From Struthidea cinerea (lineage: Eukaryota > Chordata > Aves > Passeriformes > Corcoracidae), in assembly GCA_013397865.1 (NCBI GenBank), contig VZTI01001123.1, positions 109,486 to 173,485 of the forward strand: a stretch of DNA of 64,000 nucleotides, read 5' to 3'. Numbering within the stretch: position 1 is the first letter of the stretch; every line of letters begins with the position of its first letter. Under the pieces are notes generated by a model, which ran no database searches, had not been told where the DNA came from, and saw nothing but the letters and a program-made list of their open reading frames with translations. The position numbers were made by a program, and so were the translations under genes. This document shows, one piece after another, positions 62,501-64,000 of this stretch.

Positions 62501-64000
62501 TTTTTCTTTTATGCCAGTATTCAGACATCACAGCTAAGGGTGTGGTACAGGTATGGAGTAGAACTCTACCAACCGCTTTGACATCTTTTAATTTCAGGTG
62601 AAGTGTAGGAAGAAAGATACATGTACCTGCATGAATATAGCTGCTCTTCCTGTAATAAAATCTGCTAATTATCCACACTATTTCCCTCCATATAGAAATC
62701 CACCTTAATTCATTCTTCTCCTCTGATATTTCAAGCAAATAAACAAATGAACTTAAGGGAGTTTAGGCTGCTGACCATATCAAAAGTTACGCTGATTAAC
62801 TATAACTGCCTTTTAAAAGACCTAGTTAAATCAAAGCAAATCCTTGCCTGAGCACACTTAGTTTATTTATTGAGTAACATTGATTTATTTGAATTGGTAA
62901 TCTGGGTCAGGACTCTGAAATATTTGCATGCCTACTTTATGTTTAGCACACTATTTAGTCTAAATACATTTTGTTTCAGTAGAATGAAAGAATGAAACTC
63001 TTCTAAGAAGGTGTAATAAACAAGTCTGACACTCTTTTATAGCAGGTCAACTCAATAAAGACATCACTATTTCTTGATGATATGAAGCCAGCTGTGCTTA
63101 AAGAGACCTACTGGAAAACACCCAAAATCAGTTTGCTAACTCCCAATTTATGTTGAATTAGATTTTTATTTCTTTAAGCAAATTGTTTTGAAAGAGGATT
63201 TCAACAATGCTGTAGGCAAATATCATCACAGGACACATCAAGGATAGCTACTACATTGAACACACTGAGGATATATTTCTGAATGGCATGTTTCACTACA
63301 GCCATCTTCAAATTCTAATACAAAAATTAAATTTGGGAGTAGAAGAAATAGGAGACCAAATTAGGTATTACCTTTCCAGAGTACATGTTATACTTGTGCT
63401 GGTATAATCTGAAATGACAGAAAAAAAAAAAAATGAAACGATTACTCTTATTTTTCTCCATCTTATTTTTGTCCATATTGAGTGGAAGTCTGCTTACCCA
63501 CAAAATTATTCATTTCTTCATGCTTCACCTGTAGAAACACTCAGAATTTATAATTTCTTGCAAGCTTGTATTATACAAATTTCAAAGGAGCATACCCAGA
63601 GAATGAAACACAAATCTATTAGTTGCTTCTGGGTAGTTGTAAACATTTGAAAAATCTGAAAGTAAAAAGGTCAACAAACCAAAACAATCCACTTCTGTGT
63701 GTCTGTGTATGTTGATGTGTCCAACAAAGAACTCCCATAATACTGTGATGGTTGAAATCGGTTTGACGTGGCAGAGTAATAGACTCTTGGTCAGGCATGA
63801 GAAATATGATACTGATTTTGTGGATGATTATGATTAGATTTATTGCTAATATAGTGTCTAAGTACTGTCAATGAAGTATATAATATAAGCATGTCTTAAA
63901 GGTTATAATATAAGCAGGTTCAGCTAGAAATGTACAGGTTTATAGTCTTTGACCTCACAGAATGTAAAATTACAAAGCAACAGATCTCCTGTGTAGTTAC
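59591..64000. other. Unique AT-rich non-coding sequence
   Basis: Nothing identified. There is an A13 run at 63421-63433. A 13-base word TATAATATAAGCA occurs at 63879-63891 and again at 63904-63916. Frames of about 120 codons at 59880-60245 (plus) and 60098-60460 (minus) overlap each other and are unrecognised. Confidence 0.6.

Overview
The window looks like non-coding nuclear DNA from a sauropsid vertebrate, most probably a bird. It is AT-rich and CpG-poor, stop codons are dense in all six frames, and I see no long coding region, rRNA, convincing tRNA gene, operon or CRISPR array. The lineage clue is the retroelement content. Every interspersed repeat I can name with confidence is CR1, the chicken-repeat-1 LINE family, including a 3' end with the family's characteristic TTCTATGATTCTAT terminus. 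Mammalian Alu, L1 or B1-type elements are absent. The sequence is either intergenic (gene-desert-like) or inside a very large intron. It alone does not say which, and I cannot name a species or neighbouring gene.

Layout. 1-9.4 kb is unique sequence with a short CR1 scrap at 1.1 kb, a T20 tract at 4.56 kb and an (AT)n/(GA)n microsatellite at 5.9 kb. 9.48-10.29 kb is a distinctly GC-richer block of unknown origin. 10.67-11.60 kb is the main mobile-element relic: a CR1 reverse-transcriptase fragment with stops, frame changes, a missing internal segment, a 23-bp internal duplication and no 3' end. 11.6-34.7 kb is unique AT-rich DNA with two perfect short tandem duplications 0.25 kb apart near 22 kb. 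34.8 kb carries a worn CR1 tail. 41.1-41.9 kb could be a terminal exon (splice-acceptor-like start, AATAAA near the end), but weakly. 45.03-45.09 kb has tRNA-like box spacing suggesting an old tRNA-derived SINE. 45.63 kb has a (TAC)19 array. 47.01-47.17 kb is a clear CR1 3' tail. 50.5 kb has a third perfect short tandem duplication. 51.79-52.54 kb is the longest open frame (249 codons), unrecognised, and it contains a 103-nt segment with good splice-site context. 53.8 kb is an A/C-rich, T-free tract. 54.76 kb is a two-part pentanucleotide microsatellite. 59.56 kb is a (TTTG)n tract. The rest is unique sequence in which I identify nothing.

No genes here work together in a pathway. The only recognisable protein-coding history is the dead CR1 reverse transcriptase. 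The most checkable points are the structure of that CR1 copy, the two-phase pentanucleotide repeat, the short perfect tandem duplications, and the 249-codon frame with its possible exon. I did not find a convincing previously undescribed biological system.
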